Positions 9,949 through 18,413 of a stretch of 22,746 bases of DNA are shown one piece after another; the stretch's first letter is position 1, and every line of letters begins with the position of its first letter. Source of the stretch: Asterionellopsis glacialis (taxonomy: Eukaryota; Bacillariophyta; Plagiogrammaphyceae; Rhaphoneidales; Asterionellopsidaceae); contig WKLE02004334.1 in NCBI GenBank assembly GCA_014885115.2, forward strand, positions 1 through 22,746, in the 5' to 3' direction. Under the pieces are notes generated by a model that was given only the letters and a program-made list of their open reading frames with translations, had not been told where the DNA came from and did no database searches. A program made the position numbers and the translations under genes.

Positions 9949-10564
9949 TGTACGGCCTACTAGTTCAGACTCTCCTTTCGGCTAGCCTGTATTACAAATA
10001 TCAAAATACTCTACTACAATATGAAATACCTAAAATATGCTGAAAGCCGTTGGTCAGTCTAGAGACGGTCTTGTGGGTGGTAGTCCTAGCTCTAGAGGAT
10101 AGACCGTGCCGGTACTGAGGATGAGATGTGAGTGCACAAAAAGGCTTCGTTTCCGCCCGAGTCCCGTAATGTGCCAGCGTAGTCCTACATAAGGTACGGT
10201 AACCCCTGGTATGTAGTGCCTCCACAAAAAAAACTTTTTGGAATATTCGCTTTTGTGTTCTTGGCACATATAAAACCCACGCTGCGTTTTTCGTGGAGTC
10301 TCTCATCTGTGCGTTTTTGATTTCGTGGCAGGCAAGTGGGTAAACAGAATACCAGGTACAGGTACATACAGGTTTCTACATGCTGGAGTTCCAGTACATT
10401 TTGTAATTTCGTACAATTTAATCAAGTGATATTGTGTACCAGGTAGAATGCTAATTTAATTAAGGTAGGTCCTGCTTCTGGGCGTGTGTTTCCAAAAAAA
10501 TACCATGTGAATGAACCGCGCCAATTTATATTCTTGCTTGCTCGTCCCCAAAATTTTGTAATAA
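9949..10564. other. Upstream region of the DGD gene, no gene seen
   Basis: About 615 bp. It includes a somewhat more GC-rich stretch (10060-10210) and, on the minus strand near 10265-10275, a TATA-like TTTTATATG about 320 nt upstream of the DGD ATG. Reading frames up to 101 codons here lack recognisable protein features. ACCAGGTAC-like motifs occur at ~10350 and ~10437. Confidence 0.35.
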
Positions 10565-10590
10565 TTAGACCCGTTCTGTTAGTCTAATTT

Positions 10591-10630
10591 TCCGTTAATT
10601 TTTTTATTAATTTTTTTATTAATTTTTTTC
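10591..10630. repeat. Short tandem repeat (TTAATTTTTTTA-type)
   Basis: Three consecutive ~12-nt copies of a TTAATTTTTTTA-like unit lie inside the left end of the inverted-repeat element. Confidence 0.8.
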
Positions 10631-10645
10631 TGTCCTTCCATCCTG

Positions 10646-10715
10646 AGCTAATATTAGCAAGAACCCCCCCCCCGATCTGCTTAATTTTCTGGAGGTTTGC
10701 TTGCTAATATTAGCT
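10646..10715. repeat. Hairpin with duplicated GCTAATATTAGC palindrome
   Basis: The arms GAGCTAATATTAGCAAG...AACC and GGTTTGCTTGCTAATATTAGC are inverted copies about 36 nt apart, enclosing a run of ten C (10664-10673). Each arm contains the self-complementary 12-mer GCTAATATTAGC (10647-10658 and 10703-10714). It lies inside the left part of the transposable element. Confidence 0.75.
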
Positions 10716-11316
10716 TAATATTTTTGCGGGACATGACTTGTGTTGGGCATTTCTCGAGTCACGCATCACACGAGTCTCCTCGAAGAGACTCCACAGCACC
10801 TCCCGCTATCACTTGTTGAGACTGATCACCAGCTGCACAAGGCGCATTATACACTCGTACTTCATTCGGTAACCCTGCATTTAGCAATACACAATCAGTG
10901 TCACCGCCGACTCTTGATGACATGGTGAAAAGATATGTTGTGAAGGAAGCAGTGGCTACGTGTTATTGTTTGATGCAGAATGGAGAGATGCGCAAGTGCA
11001 GAATGATCAAAAATAAGAGACGAAAGGCATAGCGTACAGTAGTAAAAAAATAGCACACAATCTTTGGCAAACAACACAAATCACTGCCACACGTTCGAGA
11101 CAGAACGGTACTCAAATGGCTGAAAATTAATGAGAAATATTAGCCATGGAATGGAAAGTTGTCTGTCAGTAGAGACTATTTTGGTTAATATTTGATGGAA
11201 TGACAGACCAAAATTAAGCAAAAATATTAGCCAAAAAAATAGACTGACAGAACGGGTCTTATTGATTTAACTTCTTTATAATACCTGTACTGTACCAGGT
11301 GGGTCTCCGTAGAAGC

Positions 11317-11354
11317 CTTATCACCCACGTCCGCACTGCTATGTGGGTAATAAG
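11317..11354. repeat. CTTATCACCC inverted repeat, left copy
   Basis: CTTATCACCCACGT and ATGTGGGTAATAAG pair with one mismatch over the outer 12 nt, around a 10-nt loop. Confidence 0.8.
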
Positions 11355-11693
11355 CTATGAGAATTTCTACATCTCAATATACTGGACAAAAAAATATACC
11401 AGTAATTTAACGTATATGGTAGAATTGTACCTGTCAGGTACCAGACTCTTACATTCAGCATCCTCTCAGACATGCATTGCCTCCAAGGAAAAAAGAATGC
11501 AATCAATGAAATGTCTAACAACATGGATAAAGGAAAATGAACCCATGAACACTCATTCACTTTTAATTATTATATCAATAGGTATCCCATCAAATATTTT
11601 GGTACCATTTGCATAATTAATTTTTAGTAGTACCTCTCACACTTGTGTTTTGCTTGAGGTCCATCCTGCTGTACAAATATTTACAATATTGTA

Positions 11694-12245
11694 CTACTTG
11701 CATGTATATCCCCTATTTCTATCATTTTCCATTTGCTCTGTTTCTTGGTTGCTGCTACTGGTACCTACCCTTGTTTCTGTTCTACTATTGTTTTGGTCCA
11801 TTGTAGTATTTGTATTTCTATTGGGATTGTTGTTACTACAACTACTACCTTGTGTTTGGTGAAGGGCCAGTGTTTCACAACATCTCCTGTGCATCCGAAT
11901 GAGATCCTGTGCTGTATGAAACTTCTCAAAATGTGTTGCATTCCTTGCATCTTCACCAGGTAATAACTTTGTACATAAAGCAACTCTATACATGTTTGAC
12001 ATTCATACCGTGTTGTATGTTTACAATTTTTTTCTGAATAGTAGCATAAAAGGCATACTGACCTTCCGTCAGTTCTTTTTTTCACATAGCACTATTTTAT
12101 GCTGCACTCCATTGCTTATTAAAGATGGATTATTTGCAAATAATTGTACATGATTCCTTTGAACTGACCACTGCTGCTTTCTTTTTCTTAGTGCCACTAC
12201 CTTTAACACTTCCTTATCATGCTCTGATTGTCTCCTACTAGGCAT
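11694..12245 (-). pseudogene. piggyBac-type transposase C-terminal zinc-ribbon remnant, frameshifted
   Basis: Three successive minus-strand frames line up into one degraded coding stretch. Frame 1 (12245-12069, 58 codons) is a basic segment starting MPSRRQSEHDKEVL. Frame 2 (to ~12015) contains SVCLLCYYSEKNCKHTTRYE followed by CQTC. Frame 3 (12002-11694) contains VALCTK and NATHFEKFHT, then a Ser/Asn/Thr-rich tail. Together these match the Cys-rich ribbon at the end of DDE_Tnp_1_7 transposases: C-x2-C, Y-x-C-x2-C, x-L-C, FE-x-YHT. One shift falls in an A7 run (~12075-12082), the other near 12012-12017. The DDE catalytic domain is not found upstream. A domesticated short protein expressed by frameshifting is possible but unlikely. 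Confidence 0.6.
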
Positions 12246-12597
12246 GATGTTTTTTGTTGTCTATATTTTGGATTTACCCAACTTTGATATTCTTTTCATC
12301 TCTTGTTGGATGTAATTGATTACAAATTACAAGTTGATGCAAAAATATAAGCAACAGGATCTCCTCCTTACAAAGAATCCCCATAGACTTAGTACTAGAC
12401 TTCTACAGGGCATGCCCTGAAAATTATAAGCAAAAAGTAAGATGATTCCGCAGCAGATTGACTTGACACAGAGGGCCAATGCTGCAAAACACTCCAAACT
12501 GTCCCAGCCAATCATGAGTACAGCTAACAAAGAAGCCTACACCACAAAGCTAGACAAAAATAAGCAGTTTGACTGAACAAATATCAAACAGAGGGCT

Positions 12598-12676
12598 CTT
12601 ATTACCCGTGCATGGGTGATAAGAAGTTAGACTCAACGGACTAAAAAATTCTTATCACCCACACATGGGTGATAAG
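12598..12676. repeat. Two CTTAT(C/T)ACCC palindromes in tandem
   Basis: The first palindrome spans 12598-12623 (CTTATTACCC/GGGTGATAAG). The second, 12651-12676, has CTTATCACCC/GGGTGATAAG arms that match perfectly. They are separated by 27 nt. Their arms match those of the hairpin 1.3 kb to the left. Confidence 0.85.
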
Positions 12677-14060
12677 AATGGGTTGGGATATGATTGTTTG
12701 CTTGATGTGTGGTGAAGAATTCTTCTGCTAGATGCATCTGTCTGTGCCTTGTACCTGAGTGTGGGAGGAAAAGTGTGTGTATGGTATTATTGTGTCAGGT
12801 TAAGTGTTCTTTGCTGGGAGATGGTGCCTGCTTCATGATCAACTTTTGATGTATTTAAAAAAAAAAGTAAAAAAAAAAACATGTAATTTTCACAAAGACA
12901 AAGTATCATCAAAATATCTCCCAAAAAAAGCAAGTCAAAAAAATGTATTATCCACTATTTTATTTTATCATGCAATTTTCACAAAAAGCCTTTTTTTCAA
13001 ACAAAATCTACATTGTAACCATGAAGATATCAAAAAAATGAAAAGCAGCAGGACCTGAAAAGAAGTAAGAACAATCAACTGGTCTCATCCAACATATTAA
13101 AGGCAAAAAAAAAGTACACAAACATATGTGTTATATTCATTAAGTTCTTTGTGCAAGTTTCATGATTTCTGTTTGTAACATATGAGTATCACACAAAACA
13201 TTAAAAAAAAACATGAAAAATAGTTTTTTTCTTTGTTTCTAGTGCTGGAACTTGATTCCAGTTTTTTACACCCAACAAACAGTTGTAGTATCTAGAACTA
13301 GAATGAACCTTGTTGTTTTTGCATATCCATTGGTGGGTTGTTGATTTTTGTATGCAGATGCAAAATCTTAGAATTTTGATAGTAGTACTCTATTTGAACT
13401 AGTAGTCACACATCAACTCCAACATTTCTAGTTACACCATCATCCCCCTTACACAACTTTGAACTTTATAATCAGCTTTATGTAAAGTTTGACAATAATT
13501 TGACAAACTATCACAATAGTAATGAGTTTGATTGTTGTTGTGTTTAAATTCTTGATCAATTATTGTGTGATCAAGTCTAAAATTACATATATTTTGGTAC
13601 ACTTATATTAACAATATTTACGGTTGTACCAATATTTCTTCTAAAAAAACATGTTTGTTCTGATATTTACACAATGAATCAAACATTTACAAAGGAATAT
13701 GATGTAAAGTCTCTGATTGGTTGTTGAGTTTTAACAAGTTGATTGTTGCATGCAAATGTATTTTTTAAAAAAATGATTCAGGCAGCTAGTACTTATACAA
13801 GCTACAGTAGATTGTCCGTTTTAGTTGCAGTTTGCAGAAATCAAGATCAATTTAAATGCCAAGTCTATGTTGGAATGTGGTGATACAGATAAATTGGGGG
13901 TGGGAATGTTGTGTTTGGATGCCAGTAGAAATGCCATGTTGTTATGATGAACATGGTGAATTTTGTCCAACATTCATCAAACAAGATCCACAACCTCAGG
14001 GAAAAGTAAGTAGTGCTATGCATACCATTGTTCTGTCAAATGTAATGTACTTCTGGTGTA
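12677..14060. other. AT-rich gene-poor spacer
   Basis: About 1.4 kb with many A and T homopolymers (for example 12856-12880) and no frame I would call a gene. At 13825-14005 two overlapping + strand frames have protein-like composition and end in an AAAA|GTAAGT donor-like site; they may be a relic of coding sequence. Confidence 0.4.
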
Positions 14061-14218
14061 CGTCATCTTGTGTCACTCTAATCTGCTCCCCCACAATGGG
14101 TTCATTAAAAAAGGGCCTTTGCTATCATCTGCCAGTATATGAAGTTTACTGGCAGATAGCAAAAGCCTTTTCTTGAGAATCCCATCATGGAAGCAGATTA
14201 GAGCAATTCAAGATCATC
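14061..14218. repeat. Long fold-back hairpin with ~75-nt arms and 9-nt loop
   Basis: The left arm 14061-14137 and right arm 14147-14218 are imperfect inverted copies, about three quarters identical by eye, with exact blocks CTCTAATCTGCT, TTTGCTATC and TGCCAGTA. The loop is TATGAAGTT. It resembles a fold-back MITE or a small-RNA precursor; nothing in the sequence decides between the two. Confidence 0.8.
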
Positions 14219-14995
14219 ATTGTTGATTCCCTTTTGGCTTTTTGTGGTTTGTTTTCTCAAATTCAATAATATTTTGTATTATATCCATGATCCTCCTATA
14301 CATACGTAAATTTTGTTCACATCATTTTTAACAAAAATAAAAAGGGTTTTGTCCAACAGATCAAGTAATTAAGAGCTGGACACTTTAATAAATGTGACCA
14401 ATACACATTATTTGGCAACCACTTGGTCAAAAATGTAGTTTGACCCAGAGTAACATGATAGATGGCATTGAGAGCTTTCGAGTGATATATTTTTTGGATT
14501 TGTCTGAATCCAGCTGGAACAAAATCTCGTACGTTACGTTCAGTTGACAGAACAACCGCACCGGGGGGGTTCTCTGGGCTTTGTTTGCCCTTCGATTTGT
14601 TCCATTATTTTTTAGCTTGCTTCCATCAAGGTTGAGGTTTTTTACAATTGATAGTTAGAAGCCGTTTATGCGAGTTTTTTAGAAGTATATATTGAACGTT
14701 GGTATTTACGTGGAATCAAACAGCTCCTTGGGACACGCACTTTACATTATATTATTTGGATGGACAAAGCCGACAGAACACCACAACCCACAACATTCAA
14801 AAAAAAATCTGTCATTGTAAAGAATCGAAAGACGTGACTTGCATGACATGAGACAAGAAGCTTGTGGTTGCTGAGCCAAAACCAATAATACAAAAAAGAG
14901 AGATTATTAATTCACTGCTTTTCCCCTGTACATTCATTTTCAGAACGAAAGAACAAAAAGAAAGTAATCAGCAAGGACAGAATTACACAAAAAAT
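14219..14995. promoter_or_regulatory. Upstream region of the histidine-phosphatase gene
   Basis: About 780 bp with no convincing frame. It should include the promoter and leader of the gene starting at 14996. A TATATATTG lies at ~14686, roughly 310 nt before the ATG, but its role is uncertain. The coding frame stays open upstream of the ATG as far as a GTG at 14864; that part has no ATG and is probably leader. Confidence 0.35.
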
Positions 14996-16198
14996 ATGTC
15001 ATGGATTGGTAGTTTGTTGAGTTTACCCTCACAGGTATTTTTCTTTGCCATATGGGTCATTACATCATTGGTTCGTCCAGTAAGTCAAGTATGTCTTGTC
15101 TTACTTATTTTAAATCCATTTGCAGCCATGCGTAAAATTCAATTATTCATCACCACTGCACAATACCTAGTCATGTGCAATGATAAAAAATGGAAAGCAC
15201 CCCACGAAGATCCAGCAAGTTTTTTTGAAACATCTCCCAAGGATAAGACTGAAAAAAAGACCATTATATTTGTACGTCATGGTGAAAGTACATGGAATGA
15301 TACCTTTAATAAAGGTGATCGTTCCACCATGTCCTTTGTCTTGAACTTTATACCTAATTTAATATGGTCCATCTTTGTCGAAGTATATTTATTTGTGGGT
15401 GGATATGACAATGAAAGTTGGTTTTATGATTCACCCTTGTCTCAAAAAGGATTATCCCAAGCCCATGGGGTACGTAATTTTTTACAACAACCCTTGGAAT
15501 TTAGTACACCCCGTGAACAAGAACTCATACGTATCATGTTGGGTATCGAAAAAGTAAAAACACCGTCATTATCACCGGAGGGGGGAGAAGAAGAATCATC
15601 ATCATCGGAAGAAGAAAAATCATCCAAAGCAAACGGTAACAATAGCAAAGCACAAGACACTCCATCCTCTCAATTGGTATCCTCAAACTTACGAAGAGCT
15701 ATATCTACCATGGCTATAGGCTTTCAAGATCGATTAGAACAAAAAATGCCAAATGATTCCATTTTGATATTAACCCAATTACAAGAAATTAGTCGTAATC
15801 CAGATGCTTTGTCTATTACACCTCCCAAGGGTACAGTATTGGATTCCTGGACCGATCGACACTTGGTCCATGACATTTTGACCAATCAATGTGATACATC
15901 CCTCCATACAGGGAACAAACCCATTAACTCCAATGGACTCATTCGTATGCAAGAATTTTGTTCCGTCGTGTTTGATAAGATTGAGAAAGACCATGTCATT
16001 GTGGCGGGACACTCGTTATGGTTCCGTTCCTTTTTCCGGACGTTCTTACCCCACACAGTGGATCATGTATCGAAAAAGAAAAAATTAGTCAATGGTGGAT
16101 GTGTTGGATTTACCTTGGAACGTATTGAAACCTCCAAGGGTAATTATAAGTATTTGATAGATCCAAGAGGTATTACAGTTTTGTATGGAGGATTCTAA
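14996..16198 (+). CDS. Membrane-anchored histidine phosphatase (phosphoglycerate-mutase-like), 400 aa
   Basis: The ATG at 14996 is chosen as the first Met of the frame; it places a hydrophobic region at the N-terminus (residues ~4-44, FFFAIWVITSLV and VCLVLLILNPF), likely one or two membrane helices or a re-entrant anchor. The branch-1 histidine-phosphatase core follows: phospho-acceptor R94-H95-G96 in FVRHGESTWND, the R233 region in SSNLRRAIST, E264 in LQEISRNPD and the second His, H339, in VIVAGHSLWFR. A further hydrophobic stretch at ~113-135 (FVLNFIPNLIWSIFVEVYLF) lies inside the domain. Residues ~186-226 are an acidic Ser/Glu-rich insert. All catalytic residues seem present, so it is probably active, but the substrate (phosphoprotein, sugar phosphate or other) is unknown; a glycolytic mutase role is unlikely given the membrane anchor. 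Confidence 0.85.
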   Translation: MSWIGSLLSLPSQVFFFAIWVITSLVRPVSQVCLVLLILNPFAAMRKIQLFITTAQYLVMCNDKKWKAPHEDPASFFETSPKDKTEKKTIIFVRHGESTWNDTFNKGDRSTMSFVLNFIPNLIWSIFVEVYLFVGGYDNESWFYDSPLSQKGLSQAHGVRNFLQQPLEFSTPREQELIRIMLGIEKVKTPSLSPEGGEEESSSSEEEKSSKANGNNSKAQDTPSSQLVSSNLRRAISTMAIGFQDRLEQKMPNDSILILTQLQEISRNPDALSITPPKGTVLDSWTDRHLVHDILTNQCDTSLHTGNKPINSNGLIRMQEFCSVVFDKIEKDHVIVAGHSLWFRSFFRTFLPHTVDHVSKKKKLVNGGCVGFTLERIETSKGNYKYLIDPRGITVLYGGF

Positions 16199-17075
16199 AA
16201 CCACCCCCCCCCCAAAAAAAAAAGAAAAGAAAAGCAAAAACCAAAATTTGAAGAAGGGAAAAAAGCCAAACCATGAATGAAAAAGTAAATCAAAAAAGTA
16301 TACATCCAAAAAAGCAAACATAGATATTAATAGCGTACACAAGATTACAAAAAAGTAAAAAATAAGCAAGGGAGAGAGACAGAATTGCATATTATTATAA
16401 TAAAAATAGCATGTAACGAAACAAAAAGTAAATGAAAAAAAGTGAATTTTATTATTCTTTGTTACAAAGTTGTTTTATCTGTGTACAGTTGTTGTGTTGT
16501 CCGAGGTTTTCCGACATGTGTGTCTCTTTGAAACACAATGGTGATTTGTACAAATTGATTGTCTCTGGTAAGTAATGGTACATTGTACGTATTGGAACTT
16601 ACAAATCCAACAACTTTTTCTTTTTTTCTTCTGTCTAATATAATTTACCTGATGTTGAACACACCTAAACCTCTCTCTCTCTCTCTCTCTCTCTAGAGTC
16701 GTGTCATATTTGAATTGTGGATGAGACGGACCTCCCAACCCTATCTATGAGGAAGAACAGATGAACTCAAACAGTCGCAGTGAAACAGGAACTTCGCTAA
16801 AATGGCAACAGGAAAAAGTGCAAAACAAAAATTCTCTATTTTTTTTAAAACCTGACAATAGAACAGAACCATTGTATTTTTTTTTCATATAATGTGTAAA
16901 TTTAAATAGTTATATAAAGAGACAAGGATCTATTTTAAAGTAAGCATACGTTTTCAAAATCAAAATTTTCATATTTGTGTATATGAATAATTATTGGAAG
17001 ATTCGATTACGATTATTGCATACTGACAGTGTATGTATAATTATAATATAATGAATGATGCATGTGTGGATGATA
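16199..17075. other. Convergent intergenic region, A-rich
   Basis: About 880 bp between convergent genes. It begins with a C-run followed by an A-run (16204-16224) just after the phosphatase stop, then A-rich sequence and a (CT)n microsatellite. No gene is seen. Confidence 0.45.
16671..16694. repeat. (CT)12 microsatellite
   Basis: Twelve perfect CT units in the convergent spacer. Confidence 0.95.
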
Positions 17076-18413
17076 TTAGAAGAAATCACCAGCCATACCC
17101 CATTCATCATCATCATCTTCTGATGTGGCTTCCATATCTGGTACAAGAAGTAGTCCTCCATCTCCTCCTCCTCCTACTGTTTGTCCTTGTTTGATAAGAA
17201 GATGAGTCTGTTGGTCTTGTGGAACTTGATGTTGTTCAAGTTCTGGATCATTGCAATTATTGGTAGTACTTTCAGGGACAGAATCCAGTGATCCTGTAAG
17301 ACTACTGATGCTGTCGTTGTTGTTCTTGTTGTTCCCATTAATTTTGCTTTCCTCGGCCAGCTGAGCCTGCTGATTCAATGATGCAAAATCTAATGTACTC
17401 AAAATACGTTTACTTCCGAAGTGATTGGTTTTCTCAGATACAACCACATTCTCTTCTTCGTTATCACCATCTTCCCCACCATCCAAGGATGATCGTGATG
17501 AACATGTGGAAGACAGATCATCATCCACATGTCCAAATTCATATTCATCTTCATTGACACCAAAGTCAGGTTCTGTGAAAGATGTGAATTCTTCACTGTG
17601 AATACCATCATTATGATGAGATTCATCTTTAATCGATTTGTGTTTTGAATGATACTGATGTTGCTGGTGGTGAGCAGGCGATGATAAGGCTTGCAAATCA
17701 TTGGTGGAATGTGCTTTTTGCATGGCGGAATGGATGGCATTGTTCCATAACTTGGCTTCTTGTTTTTTATGTTTCTTATTCCCAAATACATGTTTAATCT
17801 TGCGTCCCGCCTTTTCCAATAGGAAATGTGCACGTTCGGTGGATTCGGTGGAACGCGCTGTTTGTATCCGTTGTTTACGAGTAATGTTGACTTCTTTGGT
17901 GGCCGCCATGATTTCTCTTGTTGTGAATTCGTATTCCTTGAGCATGCTCATACGGACTGTCTCGGGAACGATAATTTCGTTTTTCGACCTTCGAGGTGGC
18001 CGTGTGGTTTCGTATTCATCTAAGTCTATAACAATGGCATCGGGAACGTACCTCCATCCAATCGAAATGGCAGGTCCCCTCCGTACACTTGGATTGTCCC
18101 CCAACGTACGTTCGTATTCACGAATAATCACTTTATGAAAAATAACCGTTTTTGCAGACGGATTATTTCTAGGAGCCGTCTTTTCTTCATTCTCACCATT
18201 GTAACACGATATGGCTCGTAAGCATGGTTTGAGCAAGGGTTCACTGCTAATGCCTTCAGCCTTGGAGTAATCTTTCTTATGATTGGAAACATCCAGTAAT
18301 GTTCGTGATAGATCTTTCAAATCTAACATGGACATGTGTTTGGTACTATTTTTCAGAGGGTTCATTTTGGAAGATCCAAACATTTTTTTGGTTCTCACAT
18401 CCATCGTTGTCAT
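17076..18413 (-). CDS. Hypothetical protein with diatom-type IREY-GDNPSV-GP-IGW motif, 445 aa
   Basis: The only recognisable feature is the block at residues ~89-122: V-I-F-H-K-V-I-I-R-E-Y, then LGDNPSV, GPAISIGW and RY. I recall this pattern as a recurrent, unnamed motif in many diatom proteins; its function is unknown to me. Residues ~150-220 look helical and basic (TTREIMAATKEVNITRKQR, then KKHKKQ), perhaps a nucleic-acid-binding or nuclear-localisation stretch. Residues ~240-445 are disordered and rich in His, Ser, Asp, Asn and Gln, ending in DDDDEWGMAGDFF, an acidic tail with aromatic residues. The ATG at 18413 is used; no intron is needed. No membrane helix. A regulatory nuclear role is a guess. 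Confidence 0.75.
   Translation of the reverse strand: MTTMDVRTKKMFGSSKMNPLKNSTKHMSMLDLKDLSRTLLDVSNHKKDYSKAEGISSEPLLKPCLRAISCYNGENEEKTAPRNNPSAKTVIFHKVIIREYERTLGDNPSVRRGPAISIGWRYVPDAIVIDLDEYETTRPPRRSKNEIIVPETVRMSMLKEYEFTTREIMAATKEVNITRKQRIQTARSTESTERAHFLLEKAGRKIKHVFGNKKHKKQEAKLWNNAIHSAMQKAHSTNDLQALSSPAHHQQHQYHSKHKSIKDESHHNDGIHSEEFTSFTEPDFGVNEDEYEFGHVDDDLSSTCSSRSSLDGGEDGDNEEENVVVSEKTNHFGSKRILSTLDFASLNQQAQLAEESKINGNNKNNNDSISSLTGSLDSVPESTTNNCNDPELEQHQVPQDQQTHLLIKQGQTVGGGGDGGLLLVPDMEATSEDDDDEWGMAGDFF

Larger units (their letters stand above)
10565..11261. mobile_element. Non-autonomous terminal-inverted-repeat element with TTA target duplication (PIF/Harbinger-like)
   Basis: The ends are inverted copies: GACCCGTTCTGTTAGTCTA at 10568-10586 and, on the other strand, GACCCGTTCTGTCAGTCTA ending at 11258 (18 of 19 identical). 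Similarity continues inward in patches (CTGTCCTTCCATC near 10630 against CTGTCATTCCATC in the inverted right arm). The 691-bp element is flanked by TTA on both sides (10565-10567 and 11259-11261), a 3-bp duplication of the TWA type known for PIF/Harbinger. GCTAATATT-type motifs recur near both ends. No full transposase is present; the only coding-like part is a short basic C-terminal scrap (about 10823-11032). Assignment to the superfamily rests on the duplication alone. Confidence 0.7.
11317..12676. mobile_element. Probable decayed transposon bounded by CTTATCACCC hairpins
   Basis: The left boundary is a 38-nt hairpin (11317-11354) beginning CTTATCACCCACGT and closing ATGTGGGTAATAAG. The right boundary holds two 26-nt near-perfect palindromes (12598-12623 and 12651-12676), each ending GGGTGATAAG. 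The outermost sequences are therefore inverted copies of CTTATCACCCA. Between them lies a minus-strand remnant of a piggyBac-type transposase zinc ribbon. The expected piggyBac TTAA duplication is not seen: the flanks read TTAT on the left and ATAA on the right. Boundaries and superfamily are therefore inferred, not proven. Confidence 0.45.

Noticed and set aside
10001..10306. 101-codon minus-strand frame upstream of the DGD gene
   Set aside because: Overlapping alternative frames of similar length, no recognisable feature, and it lies where the DGD leader and promoter should be.
10647..10714. TAATATTAG resembling the geminivirus replication-origin nonanucleotide TAATATTAC
   Set aside because: The last base differs, the motif lies in the stem rather than the loop, no Rep-like gene is present, and it recurs as part of a TIR element.
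12598..12650. Hairpin followed by CTAA as a possible Helitron 3' end
   Set aside because: The hairpin is 17 nt from CTAA, too far from the usual layout. There is no matching TC-type 5' end and no Rep/helicase sequence in the window.
14864..14995. N-terminal extension of the histidine phosphatase from a GTG
   Set aside because: No ATG in this part of the frame; GTG starts are not expected in nuclear genes. The ATG at 14996 directly precedes a hydrophobic anchor.
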